64,000 bases of DNA from Rhodovulum marinum (lineage in GTDB: Bacteria > Pseudomonadota > Alphaproteobacteria > Rhodobacterales > Rhodobacteraceae). Below the pieces are notes generated by a model, which saw only the letters and a program-made list of their open reading frames with translations, was not told where the DNA came from and made no database searches. Within the stretch, counting starts at the first letter, position 1. Each line of letters starts with the position of its first letter. The translations under genes were made by a program, and so were the position numbers. Shown piece by piece: positions 26,475 to 34,686 of this stretch. Location of the stretch: positions 124,001 to 188,000 of the forward strand of contig NZ_SLXP01000003.1 in NCBI RefSeq assembly GCF_004343075.1. The letters run 5' to 3'.

Positions 26475-26500
26475 TTGACCCCGAAACAAGGAGAACACCC

Positions 26501-26902
26501 ATGTCATCCGTCGCAACCTGGCCCGGCCGGGCCGAAAGCTGGCTCGACGAGCGCGGCAAGGGGGCCTGGATCGCCGCCATGGTCCTGGCCTTCATCTTCT
26601 TCTGGCCGGTCGGGCTGGCCATTCTCGCCTACATGATCTGGAGCAAACGCATGTTCACCGGACGCTGCAAATCCCGCCACCACCAGTTCCACCAGGCCCG
26701 CCACGCCTTCCGGTCGTCCGGGAACTCGGCCTTCGACGCCTACAAGGCCGACACCCTGCGCCGGCTGGAGGATGAGCAGCAGGCCTTCGAGGAGTTCCTG
26801 CAAAGGCTGCGTGAGGCCAAGGACAAGGTCGAGTTCGACCAGTTCATGGAGGACCGCGCGCGCCGCGCCCGCGAGGCCCCCGAGGCCCCGGCCGGTGCCT
26901 GA
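26501..26902 (+). CDS. DUF2852-domain inner-membrane protein
   Basis: A 133-residue protein with one membrane helix (GAWIAAMVLAFIFFWPVGLA, about residues 18-37), a short basic stretch with SKRMF, and a long charged C-terminal coiled coil (ADTLRRLEDEQQAFEEFLQR...). This matches DUF2852, common in alphaproteobacteria and without assigned function. ATG 26501 follows AAGGAG (26488-26493) at 7 nt. The two TGTAAA-type inverted repeats just upstream suggest it is tightly regulated on its own. Whether it acts as a stress or envelope factor is not known. Confidence 0.87.
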   Translation: MSSVATWPGRAESWLDERGKGAWIAAMVLAFIFFWPVGLAILAYMIWSKRMFTGRCKSRHHQFHQARHAFRSSGNSAFDAYKADTLRRLEDEQQAFEEFLQRLREAKDKVEFDQFMEDRARRAREAPEAPAGA

Positions 26903-26978
26903 GCCAGCCCCGTCCGCGCCCGGCCAAACCCGGGCGCGGCCCCTTTTCCCGCGCCCTGACAGACCCTAGATGTTTGCC

Positions 26979-27437
26979 ATGACCCAACAGCCCGACCCCT
27001 ATTGGGGACTGCCCGATCCCGCGCTGCACGCCGAATTCTATGCGGATATTCCTGTGAAACGCCTGGTCGCGTGGGTGGTCGACACGGTGCTTGTGATCCT
27101 GATCGCGTTGCTGGCACTGCCCTTTACCGCCTTCACGGCGGTGTTCTTCCTGCCCTTCTTCGTGGCGCTTGTGGGCTTTGCCTATCGAACCGTGACACTG
27201 GCACGGGGTTCGGCCACCTGGGGGATGCGGCTGGTCGCGATCGAGCTGCGCAACGCGCGCGGCGAACGGCTGGATACCATGACCGCGGCGTTGCACACGC
27301 TGATCTTTTCGGCCTCGATGGCCTTCGTGATCCCGCAGGTCGTGTCGATCATCCTGATGCTGACAGGCGCGCGTGCGCAGGGGCTGGGCGACCTGATGCT
27401 GGGCACCGCGGCGATCAACCGGCCGACCAAGGGTTGA
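26979..27437 (+). CDS. RDD-family membrane protein
   Basis: A 152-residue protein of the RDD family. The defining Arg-Asp element appears as VKRLVAWVVDTVLVILIALL, followed by a second helix and by the loop GSATWGMRLVAIELRNARGERL, then a final pair of helices. RDD proteins are predicted small transporters or ion-handling membrane proteins; no substrate can be named. An ATG at 26970 (MFAMTQQ) is an alternative. The gene lies 76 bp after the DUF2852 gene and 74 bp before bpt, all on the plus strand. Confidence 0.87.
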   Translation: MTQQPDPYWGLPDPALHAEFYADIPVKRLVAWVVDTVLVILIALLALPFTAFTAVFFLPFFVALVGFAYRTVTLARGSATWGMRLVAIELRNARGERLDTMTAALHTLIFSASMAFVIPQVVSIILMLTGARAQGLGDLMLGTAAINRPTKG

Positions 27438-27511
27438 GCAGACCCCCCTTGGCATCGCGGCAAAAGCGGTGTTAGCGTGACAAAAGCACTCTGGACAACC
27501 GCCGCCGACCG

Positions 27512-28348
27512 ATGCGCCACACACTTCCGCTTGCGCCGCAGTTCTATGTAACGGCTCCGCAGCCCTGCCCTTATCTGCCGCGGCGGATGGAGCGGAAGCT
27601 GTTTACCGCGTTGCAGGGCGAGAATGCCGAGACGCTGAACGACGCGCTGTCGAAACAGGGGTTCCGGCGCTCGCAGAACGTGCTGTACCGGCCGGCCTGC
27701 GCCGATTGCAACGCCTGCCTGTCGGCCCGTATCCGGGTGGCCGATTTCAAACCCAGCCGCAGCCAGCGCAAGGCCTGGAACCGCAATTCCGACCTCAAGC
27801 GGCAGGCAAGTTCGCCTTGGGCGACCGAGGAACAATACGCGCTGTTTCGCCGCTATCTGGACAGTCGGCACGCCAATGGCGGGATGGCCGACATGGACAT
27901 CTTCGAATTCGCCGCGATGGTCGAGGAAACCCCGGTGCGCTCGCGCGTCGTGGAATACAGCGCGCCCCCCGAACCCGGCAGCCGCCACCGACCGCTGGCC
28001 GCCGTCAGCCTGACCGATATCCTCGATGACGGGCTGTCGATGGTCTATTCGTTCTACGAACCCGACCGCGCGCGCGCCTCGGTCGGCAGCTACGTGATCC
28101 TAGACCACGTGGAAATCGCGCGCGAGGCGGGCCTGCCTTACGTCTATCTCGGGTATTGGGTGCCGGGCAGCCCCAAGATGGGCTACAAGTCCAACTTCGC
28201 CGCGCTGGAAATCTACAAGAACGGCACGTGGCAGGATATCGGCGACCCCGAGGATCATTCGGGCGAGACACATCCCTTGTCAGTGGCGCCGATCGCAGAA
28301 CAGGTCGCCCGCATCACCCTGCCCGACACGCGCCCCACCAAAGGCTGA
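27512..28348 (+). CDS. bpt: aspartate/glutamate leucyl-tRNA (arginyl-type) protein transferase
   Basis: A 278-residue ATE/Bpt-family enzyme that adds an amino acid from aminoacyl-tRNA to the N-terminus of proteins starting with Asp or Glu, marking them for ClpS/ClpAP degradation (N-degron pathway). N-terminal cysteine signatures are present: QPCPYLP and [13 protein letters not shown]; the C-terminal domain has [20 protein letters not shown] and [14 protein letters not shown]. Length and motifs match Bpt. It ends convergent to the TRAP operon. Confidence 0.95.
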   Translation: MRHTLPLAPQFYVTAPQPCPYLPRRMERKLFTALQGENAETLNDALSKQGFRRSQNVLYRPACADCNACLSARIRVADFKPSRSQRKAWNRNSDLKRQASSPWATEEQYALFRRYLDSRHANGGMADMDIFEFAAMVEETPVRSRVVEYSAPPEPGSRHRPLAAVSLTDILDDGLSMVYSFYEPDRARASVGSYVILDHVEIAREAGLPYVYLGYWVPGSPKMGYKSNFAALEIYKNGTWQDIGDPEDHSGETHPLSVAPIAEQVARITLPDTRPTKG

Positions 28349-28462
28349 TCCCCGGGCGATTTCGCCGTGGCCGAGATCAGGATCGCCCCCCACAGCTCGT
28401 GAACAGTGGCGAGGGGCGGCACCTGCGCGTGCATACGCGCGGGCGCCACCCCGATCGCCGCG

Positions 28463-30820
28463 TCAACCCGCCGGCAGCAAGCTTGGAACGATGGTAACGA
28501 TCCCCGGGAAGGCCCAGAGCAGCGCAAGGCCCACGACCTGAATCAGCACGAAGGGGATGATGCCGCGATAGATATGCATCGTCGTCACCTCCTTCGGGGC
28601 CACGCCGCGCAGATAGAACAGCGCGAACCCGAAAGGTGGTGTCAGGAACGAGGTCTGCAGGTTCACCGCGATCATGATCGTCACCCATTTCGGGTCGAAG
28701 GTGCCGCCATAGATCACCGGCCCCACGATCGGCACCACGATGTAGATGATCTCGAGGAAATCCAGCACGAAGCCGAGGACGAACAACACCAGCATGACGA
28801 CGAGGAATACTTTGAACTCGTTGTCGAAGCTGCGAAGGAACTGCTGGATGTAATGCTCGCCCCCGAAAGAGATCACCACCAGATTCAGAAGCTGCGAGCC
28901 GATCAGGATGGTGAACACCATGGACGTGACCTTGGCCGTCTCGCGTACCACCGGCGGCAGCACGCCGGACCGGAACAGCACCCAACAGGAATAGAGGATG
29001 CCGAACATGGCGAAATGATATACGCCCTGGGCCACCAGGAAGGCCACCCAGTCCTCGAAGGGCACGCTTTCACGGCTGACGCGCAGGTCGAAATTGACGC
29101 CAACCAGGATCATGATGACGATGGCGAAGGACGCCCAGATGATCGTCTTGCCGCTGCGGTTTTCCTCGCGCAGCTTGCGGTAGGCGGCCAGCATCAGCGC
29201 CCCGCCCGCCCCCAGCGCTGCCGCCGGCGTGGGGTTGGTGATCCCGCCCAGGATCGAGCCCAGCACGGCCACGATCAGCACCAGTGGCGGGAACACCACG
29301 CGCAGCAGGTCGGACTGGCCCAGCAACCCCACCGCATGACGCGCACCGTAGAATGCAAGCCCCAGCGGAATCGCCAGCAGCAGGAACGTCGCGCCGGGCG
29401 ATGTCACCGGCGAGATCAGCGCGGCATCGACGATCATCGCCAGCACAAGCCCGCCCGCCCCGATCAGCAGCGGGCGAGGGTCGGCCGAGGGCACAACGCC
29501 GCGTGCCGTGGTCAGGACAAGCCCCAAGAGCACGAGGCCGGTCATGATCGCACCGGAAAGCGGCGCGGCGGCGGCGATCTTTTCGGCACGGGCGGCGGCC
29601 AGTTCCGTCTCGCTGCGCTGATGCGCCTCGACCGCGCCGCCCGAGGCGTCGATGGCCTGTTGCTGTGCCACCGCGCGGTCCCATTTCTCCTGCCCGTGCA
29701 GGTCGATCATCGCGGCCTTGCACTGGTCCGAGACATTGGTGCGCAGTTCGGCGCCCTCGGTTCTGTCGGAATAGGAACTGACGGTGATGTCCTGGCTGCC
29801 GACGATGCCCACCGCACCCAGCAGGAAGGCGCCGCCGATCAGCGCGACGGGCGCGCCCAGGAACCAGGTCAAAGCCTCGCCCCGCGACTTGGCCGGGCCA
29901 GAGGCCGCGCCAAAGGTCACCGGCGGCGCCTTGGACGGGTAGAGGACCGCGAAACCGAAGGCATAGGCGGCATAGAGCACGGCCAGCAGGATGCCCGGAA
30001 GGATTGCCGCCTGGAACAGCGTACCGACCGAGACCACCGCCGCCTCGCCCAGGTAGGTCAGCGCATCCGAGCAGCCGACCATCTGCGCGCGCTCTTCCTG
30101 GGCTGTGGCGTAAAGATCGCCCGCCAGCGTGCCCAGAAGGACGATCACGATCGACGGCGGGATGATCTGGCCCAGCGTGCCCGACGCCGCGATCACCCCT
30201 GTCGCCAGTTCAGGCGAGTAGCGGTTGCGCAGCATCGTCGGCAGCGACAACAGACCCATCGTCACGACCGTGGCGCCGACGATTCCGGTCGAGGCGGCGA
30301 GGAAGGCGCCGACCACGACCACGGACACGGCAAGCCCGCCCGGCAAAGGCCCGAAGACCCGCGCCATTGTCGTGAGCAGATCGTTGGCGATCTTGGACCG
30401 TTCCAGCGTGATGCCCATCAGCACGAACATCAGAACCGCCAGCAACGTCTCGATCGACTGGCCGGCCAGCACGCGTTCGTTCATCCGGTTGACGATAAAG
30501 GACAGGTTGCGGTCCATCGCCGTTTCCCAGCCCTGCGGGAACAGCGCCGTTTCATAGCGCGGCAGGTCGGGATATCGAAACACCGATATCTCGTTGGGGT
30601 GAATACCCTGCGCTGTCAGGGCGTTATAGGCCGCGCTTCCAGTATCGATGGCCTGGTGGATCAACAGCCCCGCCGAATCCAGCGCCGCGATGATCCCGAA
30701 CGAGATGACCGCCGAACCCCCGATGGCGAAGGCGACCGGAAAGCCGGAAAGAATGCCCCCGAAGAGGCAGAGGAACACGATGATCAGGCCGATCTCGATT
30801 CCGTCAAGTCCGAATAGCAT
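28463..30820 (-). CDS. dctM: TRAP transporter large permease subunit (DctM), expanded form
   Basis: A 785-residue inner-membrane protein, almost twice the usual DctM length (about 430). Typical segments are at both ends: LERSKIANDLLTTMARVFG, GLLSLPTMLRNRYSPELATG and ASGTLGQIIPPSIV early, LDFLEIIYIVVPIVGPVIY and LQTSFLTPPFGFALFYLRG late. Between them, residues about 320-600 add several extra helices and a soluble segment rich in Ala/Glu. It forms the ion-coupled translocation channel with DctQ. The gene lies 17 bp after dctQ. Such enlarged DctM proteins go with TakP-like binding proteins. Confidence 0.93.
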   Translation of the reverse strand: MLFGLDGIEIGLIIVFLCLFGGILSGFPVAFAIGGSAVISFGIIAALDSAGLLIHQAIDTGSAAYNALTAQGIHPNEISVFRYPDLPRYETALFPQGWETAMDRNLSFIVNRMNERVLAGQSIETLLAVLMFVLMGITLERSKIANDLLTTMARVFGPLPGGLAVSVVVVGAFLAASTGIVGATVVTMGLLSLPTMLRNRYSPELATGVIAASGTLGQIIPPSIVIVLLGTLAGDLYATAQEERAQMVGCSDALTYLGEAAVVSVGTLFQAAILPGILLAVLYAAYAFGFAVLYPSKAPPVTFGAASGPAKSRGEALTWFLGAPVALIGGAFLLGAVGIVGSQDITVSSYSDRTEGAELRTNVSDQCKAAMIDLHGQEKWDRAVAQQQAIDASGGAVEAHQRSETELAAARAEKIAAAAPLSGAIMTGLVLLGLVLTTARGVVPSADPRPLLIGAGGLVLAMIVDAALISPVTSPGATFLLLAIPLGLAFYGARHAVGLLGQSDLLRVVFPPLVLIVAVLGSILGGITNPTPAAALGAGGALMLAAYRKLREENRSGKTIIWASFAIVIMILVGVNFDLRVSRESVPFEDWVAFLVAQGVYHFAMFGILYSCWVLFRSGVLPPVVRETAKVTSMVFTILIGSQLLNLVVISFGGEHYIQQFLRSFDNEFKVFLVVMLVLFVLGFVLDFLEIIYIVVPIVGPVIYGGTFDPKWVTIMIAVNLQTSFLTPPFGFALFYLRGVAPKEVTTMHIYRGIIPFVLIQVVGLALLWAFPGIVTIVPSLLPAG

Positions 30821-30837
30821 GTGCCCGCCCTGCCCCT

Positions 30838-31767
30838 TTAATGCGTGCCTTCATAGGCTTCTTCACCGGCGCCCAGGCTGTCCCGGTCGAGGTACTTACC
30901 GGCGCTCTCCTCGCCTTCGACATATTCGAGGTAGGAGCGGTAGAAAAACGCGATTGCCTGCAGGAACACCATTGCGGTGAACGCCACCAGAAGCACCTTG
31001 AACAGGAAATAGCCGTTGAACCCGTTGGGCGAGAACCCGATGGTTTCCACGTTCCAGCGCACCGCGCGCGCCTTCATCAAGAGACGGTCCAGAGTGTCGC
31101 TGGCCGACGGCTTGGGCGTGATGAGGTGGCGCCACATGAAAAACCAGGCATACAACCAGGTCAGCACGGCGGCCGGCATCATGAAGAACAGCGCGCCGAA
31201 CATGTCGATGGCGCGCTTGGTGCGATGGCTAACCGCCGAATAGACCAGATCGACGCGCACATGACCCGACTGGACGAAAGTGTAGGTCGCGCAAAGACAC
31301 ACGATCATCGCGTTGTACAGTTTGAGTTCCTCGCCCCACCAGGACAGGTCCTTGGCAAAGGCATAGCCAAGCGGGCCAAGCTGGATTTCGGCCACGCGAA
31401 AGACGCGCTGCAGGAACACGATCATAATCTGTTGCAGCACCATGAGCAGGCCGGCCCAGGCGAAGAAGCGCCCCACCGTGTTGGCAAAGCCTTCCAGCAC
31501 GCGCACCGTGCCCCACATGATCGCGCGCCGCCAAAGCCCCAGCCCGGTCAGGACCAGGAAGGCGGTGAACACGACGAAGAAGAACTCAACCGACCCGCCG
31601 TAATAGACGAAACGCATGATCGCCTGCTTGTCGGACCAGTCCAGCCACAACGACGGATGCGTCACCGCGTAACCGAAATTGTAGAAGGCCATGACGAGGT
31701 TCTGGAAAAACCAGACCCCGCCATCGAAAAGCGCGCCGAGCACGCCGTGCGATGCGCTCTCTTCCAT
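30838..31767 (-). CDS. dctQ: TRAP transporter small permease subunit (DctQ), long form
   Basis: A 309-residue membrane protein, longer than the usual 160-200. Helices include FVYYGGSVEFFFVVFTAFLVL, FFAWAGLLMVLQQIMIVFLQ and the family-like block LYNAMIVCLCATYTFVQSGHVRVDLVY (residues about 150-180), followed by RAIDMFGALFFMMPAAVL. It partners DctM in the TRAP complex. It sits between the first binding-protein gene and dctM; a 12-bp hairpin precedes it at 31839-31866. The N-terminal and C-terminal extensions match the expanded DctM. Confidence 0.9.
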   Translation of the reverse strand: MEESASHGVLGALFDGGVWFFQNLVMAFYNFGYAVTHPSLWLDWSDKQAIMRFVYYGGSVEFFFVVFTAFLVLTGLGLWRRAIMWGTVRVLEGFANTVGRFFAWAGLLMVLQQIMIVFLQRVFRVAEIQLGPLGYAFAKDLSWWGEELKLYNAMIVCLCATYTFVQSGHVRVDLVYSAVSHRTKRAIDMFGALFFMMPAAVLTWLYAWFFMWRHLITPKPSASDTLDRLLMKARAVRWNVETIGFSPNGFNGYFLFKVLLVAFTAMVFLQAIAFFYRSYLEYVEGEESAGKYLDRDSLGAGEEAYEGTH

Positions 31768-31838
31768 GGTCTACCCCTTTTGCTCAGGCGTCGCGGATCT
31801 GGCCCATCCCCTGCGGGCCGGATGCGCGACGCCTAAGA

Positions 31839-31866
31839 ACGCGCCCCCGCCTGGGCGGGGGCGCGT
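31839..31866 (-). terminator. intercistronic hairpin between dctP and dctQ
   Basis: ACGCGCCCCCGC-CTGG-GCGGGGGCGCGT, a perfect 12-bp stem 16 bp after the dctP stop. A weak T-rich tail follows on the minus strand (TTCTTAGG). It probably protects or partly ends the binding-protein transcript so that permeases are made at a lower level. Confidence 0.65.
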
Positions 31867-31882
31867 GCCTGTCACATTCCGG

Positions 31883-32968
31883 TCAGAGGCCCATGATCCG
31901 GTCGCGCTGCGCGGTGAAGATCCCCTGCGAGCGGCCGTTCCAGCTGGCCGAGCTTTTCAGCGACGCCATGTAGCTGTCATAGCACTTCTTGTAGATCTCG
32001 TCGCCCATCGGCTCGGCGATGACCTCTTGCGCGGCGGCGCCGAAGGCATCCCAGACGCTGTCGGGGAAGTCCATGATCTGCACGCCCGAGGCCTGCAGGC
32101 GCTGCAGGGCGGCCGAGTTGTTGGCCATGAATTGCGACATCGACCAGACGTTGCAGGCGCCCGCGGCCTGTTCGATCGCGGCCTGTTGCGCGGGAGTCAG
32201 CCCCTCGAACATCTCGAGGTTCACGGTCAGGTTCAGGTTCGGCCCCGGCTCATGGAACCCGGCGGTATAGTAGATCTTGGTGATCTCCTGGAAGCCGGCC
32301 TTCTCGTCGGCCCAGGGGCCGATCCATTCGGTGCCGTCGATCGCACCCGAGGCCAAGGCCTGGTACACTTCGGAACCGGGCAGGTTCTGCACGCTGGCGC
32401 CCAGCTTGCCCAGCACCTGGCCACCTTGGCCCGGCATGCGGAACTTGAGCCCCTGGAAGTCCTCGGGGCTGTTAATTTCACGGGAGAACCAGCCACCCGA
32501 TTGCGGGCCGGTGTTGCCCGCCGAGAAGCACTTGAGGCCGAAGATCGAGTACAGCTCGTCACCCAGTTCGCGACCGCCGGCATGCAGGAACCAGTTGTTG
32601 TATTCCTGGAACGTCATGCCGAACGGCACCTGGCTGAAGAAGGACAGCGCCGGGTGCTGGCCGAGGAAGTAATAGTCCACGCCGTGATACATGTCGGCCT
32701 GGCCCGCCGACACCGCGTCGAACACCTCGAACGCGCCCACGAGCTCGCCCGCGGCCTTGAGATCGACGGTCAACTGGCCGTCGGTGATGGCGGTGATCGC
32801 GTCGGCGCAGTATTGCGCCGCGTCATGCACGCCGGCCAGACCGCGGCCCCAGGTGGTGACAAGTGTCAGCGTCCGTTTGCCCTGCGCATAGGCGGGCGCG
32901 GCCAGCGTCGAAGCGGCCGCAGCGGAACCGCCAAGCGCGGAAGTTCTCAGAAAAGAGCGACGATCCAT
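31883..32968 (-). CDS. dctP: TRAP transporter substrate-binding protein, TakP-like (copy 1)
   Basis: A 361-residue periplasmic binding protein with a twin-arginine signal (MDRRSFLRTSALGG, cleavage after AYAQG). Family segments: AGELVGAFEVFDAVSAGQADMY, SGGWFSREINSPEDFQG, LKFRMPGQGGQVLGKLG and TEWIGPWADEKAGF; the Arg in KFRMPG and the TEW segment line the carboxylate site in the 2-keto-acid binder TakP. ATG 32968 is preceded by GGGAGGA; codons further up the open frame to 33112 are not family-like. It is closely related to the next gene and both are followed by strong hairpins. Ligand: probably an organic acid, not certain. Confidence 0.93.
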   Translation of the reverse strand: MDRRSFLRTSALGGSAAAASTLAAPAYAQGKRTLTLVTTWGRGLAGVHDAAQYCADAITAITDGQLTVDLKAAGELVGAFEVFDAVSAGQADMYHGVDYYFLGQHPALSFFSQVPFGMTFQEYNNWFLHAGGRELGDELYSIFGLKCFSAGNTGPQSGGWFSREINSPEDFQGLKFRMPGQGGQVLGKLGASVQNLPGSEVYQALASGAIDGTEWIGPWADEKAGFQEITKIYYTAGFHEPGPNLNLTVNLEMFEGLTPAQQAAIEQAAGACNVWSMSQFMANNSAALQRLQASGVQIMDFPDSVWDAFGAAAQEVIAEPMGDEIYKKCYDSYMASLKSSASWNGRSQGIFTAQRDRIMGL

Positions 32969-33128
32969 ACAGCTATCCTCCCAGATTAAGGCCCGCCGAA
33001 AGGCGGACGGATCGTTTGAGTGCCGGCAACTTAACGACCCCGGAGGCGCAGTCAAACAGGAACACCAAGCCCCAAAGCAAAAAATGGCGTCCCTCGCAGG
33101 CGCCTGACGCAAGAACCTTGCGTGAACT

Positions 33129-33163
33129 GGCCGAGCCCGAGGCCGGTTGGCCTCGGCTCGGCC
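33129..33163 (-). terminator. strong hairpin after the second binding-protein gene
   Basis: GGCCGAGCCCGAGGCC (33129-33144) pairs with GGCCTCGGCTCGGCC (33149-33163) around a GGTT loop, 15 bp with one bulged C. It starts 6 bp after the stop codon of the gene at 33170 on the minus strand. No T-run follows, so RNA protection or partial termination is more likely than complete termination. Confidence 0.6.
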
Positions 33164-33169
33164 GAGATA

Positions 33170-34243
33170 TCAGCCCAATGCGCGGTCGCGCTGGGCGCGA
33201 TAGGTGCCCTCGGAGGACTGCAGCCAGCTCGAAGAGCGCTTCATCGAGGCGATGTAGCTGTCCAGCACCCGGTCGTAGAGGTCGCCGTCGCGGGCCTCTT
33301 CCAGGGTGGCGCGGGCCGCTTCGCCGAAGGCATCCCAAACGCTTTCGGGAAAGCTGCTGAGGGTTACGCCCGACTGGCGCAGACGCTCCAGCGCGCCGGC
33401 GTTTTCGCCCAGAAACAGCGCCGTGGTCTTTTCGTTGCCAAGGATCGCCGCGGTCTCGACGGCATTTTGCTGCTGCGGCGTCAGGCTGTCATAGAGATCG
33501 CGGTTCAGCGTGAGCGTCAGCGCCGAGCCCGGTTCGTGGAAGCCCGCAGTATAGTAGAACCTGGCCACCTCGTAGAAGCCGGCCTTTTCGTCGGCCCAGG
33601 GTCCGACCCATTCGGTCGCATCCAGCGCGCCGGTAGACAGCGCCTGGTAGACCTCGCCGCCTGGAATGTTCTGAACGCTGGCGCCCAGCTTGCCCAGCGC
33701 CTTGCCGCCCAGACCGGGCATGCGGAACTTGAGCCCCTGGAAATCCTCGGGGCCGGTGATCTCGCGGCGGAACCACCCGCCCGACTGCGCGCCGGTATTG
33801 CCCGCAAGGAAGGATTTAACCCCGAAGATCTGACCAAGCTCGTCATGCAGCGCAGCGCCCTCGCCGTGGTGATACCAGATCGACAGCTCCTGCGCGGTCA
33901 TGCCGAACGGCACCGTCGCGAAGAAGGCGAAGGCCGGGTGCTGGTTGACGAAGTAATAATCGGCCGAGTGATACATGTCGGCCTGGCCCGAGGACACCGC
34001 GTCGAACACCTCGAACGCGCCGACCAGCTCGCCGGCCGAGCGGATCTCGACCTCGAGGGTGCCATCGGTCAGCGCGCCGATGGCCTCGGCGGAGAACACG
34101 GCGGAATCGTGAACGCCGGCCATCCCGCGCGGCCAGCTGGTCACCATCGTCAGCTTGCGCCTGCCCTGGGCAAGCGCAGGCGCCGCCAGGGGCGCAGCGG
34201 CGGCGCCCAGCGCCGAGGTGGCGAGGAAGGATCTGCGGTTCAT
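33170..34243 (-). CDS. dctP: TRAP transporter substrate-binding protein, TakP-like (copy 2)
   Basis: A 357-residue Tat-exported binding protein (MNRRSFLATSALGAAAAPLA). It aligns along its length with the neighbour at 31883-32968: AGELVGAFEVFDAVSSGQAD, PEDFQGLKFRMPGLGG, LGKLGASVQNIPGGEVYQAL, EWVGPWADEKAGF and YYTAGFHEPG all recur. Duplicated in tandem, 201 bp apart, with a single set of DctQM genes downstream. The ATG at 34243 is preceded by AAGGAT; the longer open frame to 34393 is not family-like. The two copies probably widen or tune ligand range for one permease. Confidence 0.92.
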   Translation of the reverse strand: MNRRSFLATSALGAAAAPLAAPALAQGRRKLTMVTSWPRGMAGVHDSAVFSAEAIGALTDGTLEVEIRSAGELVGAFEVFDAVSSGQADMYHSADYYFVNQHPAFAFFATVPFGMTAQELSIWYHHGEGAALHDELGQIFGVKSFLAGNTGAQSGGWFRREITGPEDFQGLKFRMPGLGGKALGKLGASVQNIPGGEVYQALSTGALDATEWVGPWADEKAGFYEVARFYYTAGFHEPGSALTLTLNRDLYDSLTPQQQNAVETAAILGNEKTTALFLGENAGALERLRQSGVTLSSFPESVWDAFGEAARATLEEARDGDLYDRVLDSYIASMKRSSSWLQSSEGTYRAQRDRALG

Positions 34244-34557
34244 TAGGGGTATCCTTGTCTTTCGCGCCGATCGGCCGGATCGGCCGCGGCCTTTGCAAAG
34301 GGCGTTTCCGGACGGGACCCTAGCCCCTGCCCCGACCAAACGGGAGGCCTGCAGCCTTGACCTTTCCGAAGGCCCAACATGCGCCACGCACAACCCGGGG
34401 CGCCCCGGCGCTTTTCAAGATGTGCGCGAAATGCCGCATCACGGCAACATCTGCAAAGAAATTTGACCCTTGGCGCATGAAAACGGCAGGCTTTTGCGGT
34501 TGACCCCGCCAATCCCAGCCCCTAACGTCCGCTCGCAAACGAAGGAGCCGCAGGGTT
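34244..34557. other. intergenic region before the ilv leader
   Basis: 314 bp between divergent dctP and the ilv leader peptide. Its right end holds the ilv promoter (34500-34528) and Shine-Dalgarno. The rest, about 250 bp, must contain the dctP promoter, but I see no convincing -35/-10 pair, and no gene or RNA. Confidence 0.5.
34500..34528 (+). promoter_or_regulatory. candidate ilvIH promoter
   Basis: -35 TTGACC (34500-34505), 17-bp spacer, -10 TAACGT (34523-34528). The predicted start near 34535 would give a leader of about 150 nt carrying the leader peptide and attenuator. The -35 is good; the -10 matches at T1, A2 and T6 only. Confidence 0.5.
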
Positions 34558-34605
34558 ATGAGGATCGGTCTCGTAGTGGAAAGACCAAGGCGCATGGGCC
34601 GGTAA
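34558..34605 (+). CDS. ilv operon leader peptide
   Basis: A 15-codon frame, MRIGLVVERPRRMGR, starts at ATG 34558 with AGGAG 10 nt upstream (34543-34547) and ends at TAA 34603-34605. It holds one Ile, one Leu and two Val codons in its first seven, which is what a branched-chain amino acid attenuator needs. A short hairpin (GGTCT, 34567-34571, with AGACC, 34582-34586) encloses these codons and could pause RNA polymerase. It lies between a good promoter and a terminator that stands in front of ilvI. The peptide is too short for homology proof; the case rests on position and codons. Confidence 0.72.
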   Translation: MRIGLVVERPRRMGR

Positions 34606-34654
34606 CGGTAGCCAGATCAGTTCCCATGCGCCCCCGAGACCCGGGGGCTTTTTT
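34589..34654 (+). promoter_or_regulatory. transcription attenuator of ilvIH (antiterminator + terminator)
   Basis: The antiterminator pairs GGCGCATGGG (34589-34598) with CCCATGCGCC (34623-34632), 10 bp. The terminator pairs GCCCCCG (34630-34636) with CGGGGGC (34642-34648), loop AGACC, followed by TTTTTT (34649-34654). The two structures share 34630-34632, so they compete. A ribosome stalled at the Leu-Val-Val codons (34570-34578) leaves the antiterminator strand free and allows read-through; one that reaches the stop covers it and permits termination. This is the classic attenuation logic. Confidence 0.78.
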
Positions 34655-34686
34655 ATGCGCGGCCGACGGAGAGCACGGAGAGACAG

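Noticed and set aside
28255-28527. Minus-strand frame of 90 codons between bpt and dctM
   Set aside because: Half lies antisense to the bpt C-terminus, and there is no start signal. A segment (MHAQVPPLATVHELWGAI) looks vaguely protein-like but cannot be supported.
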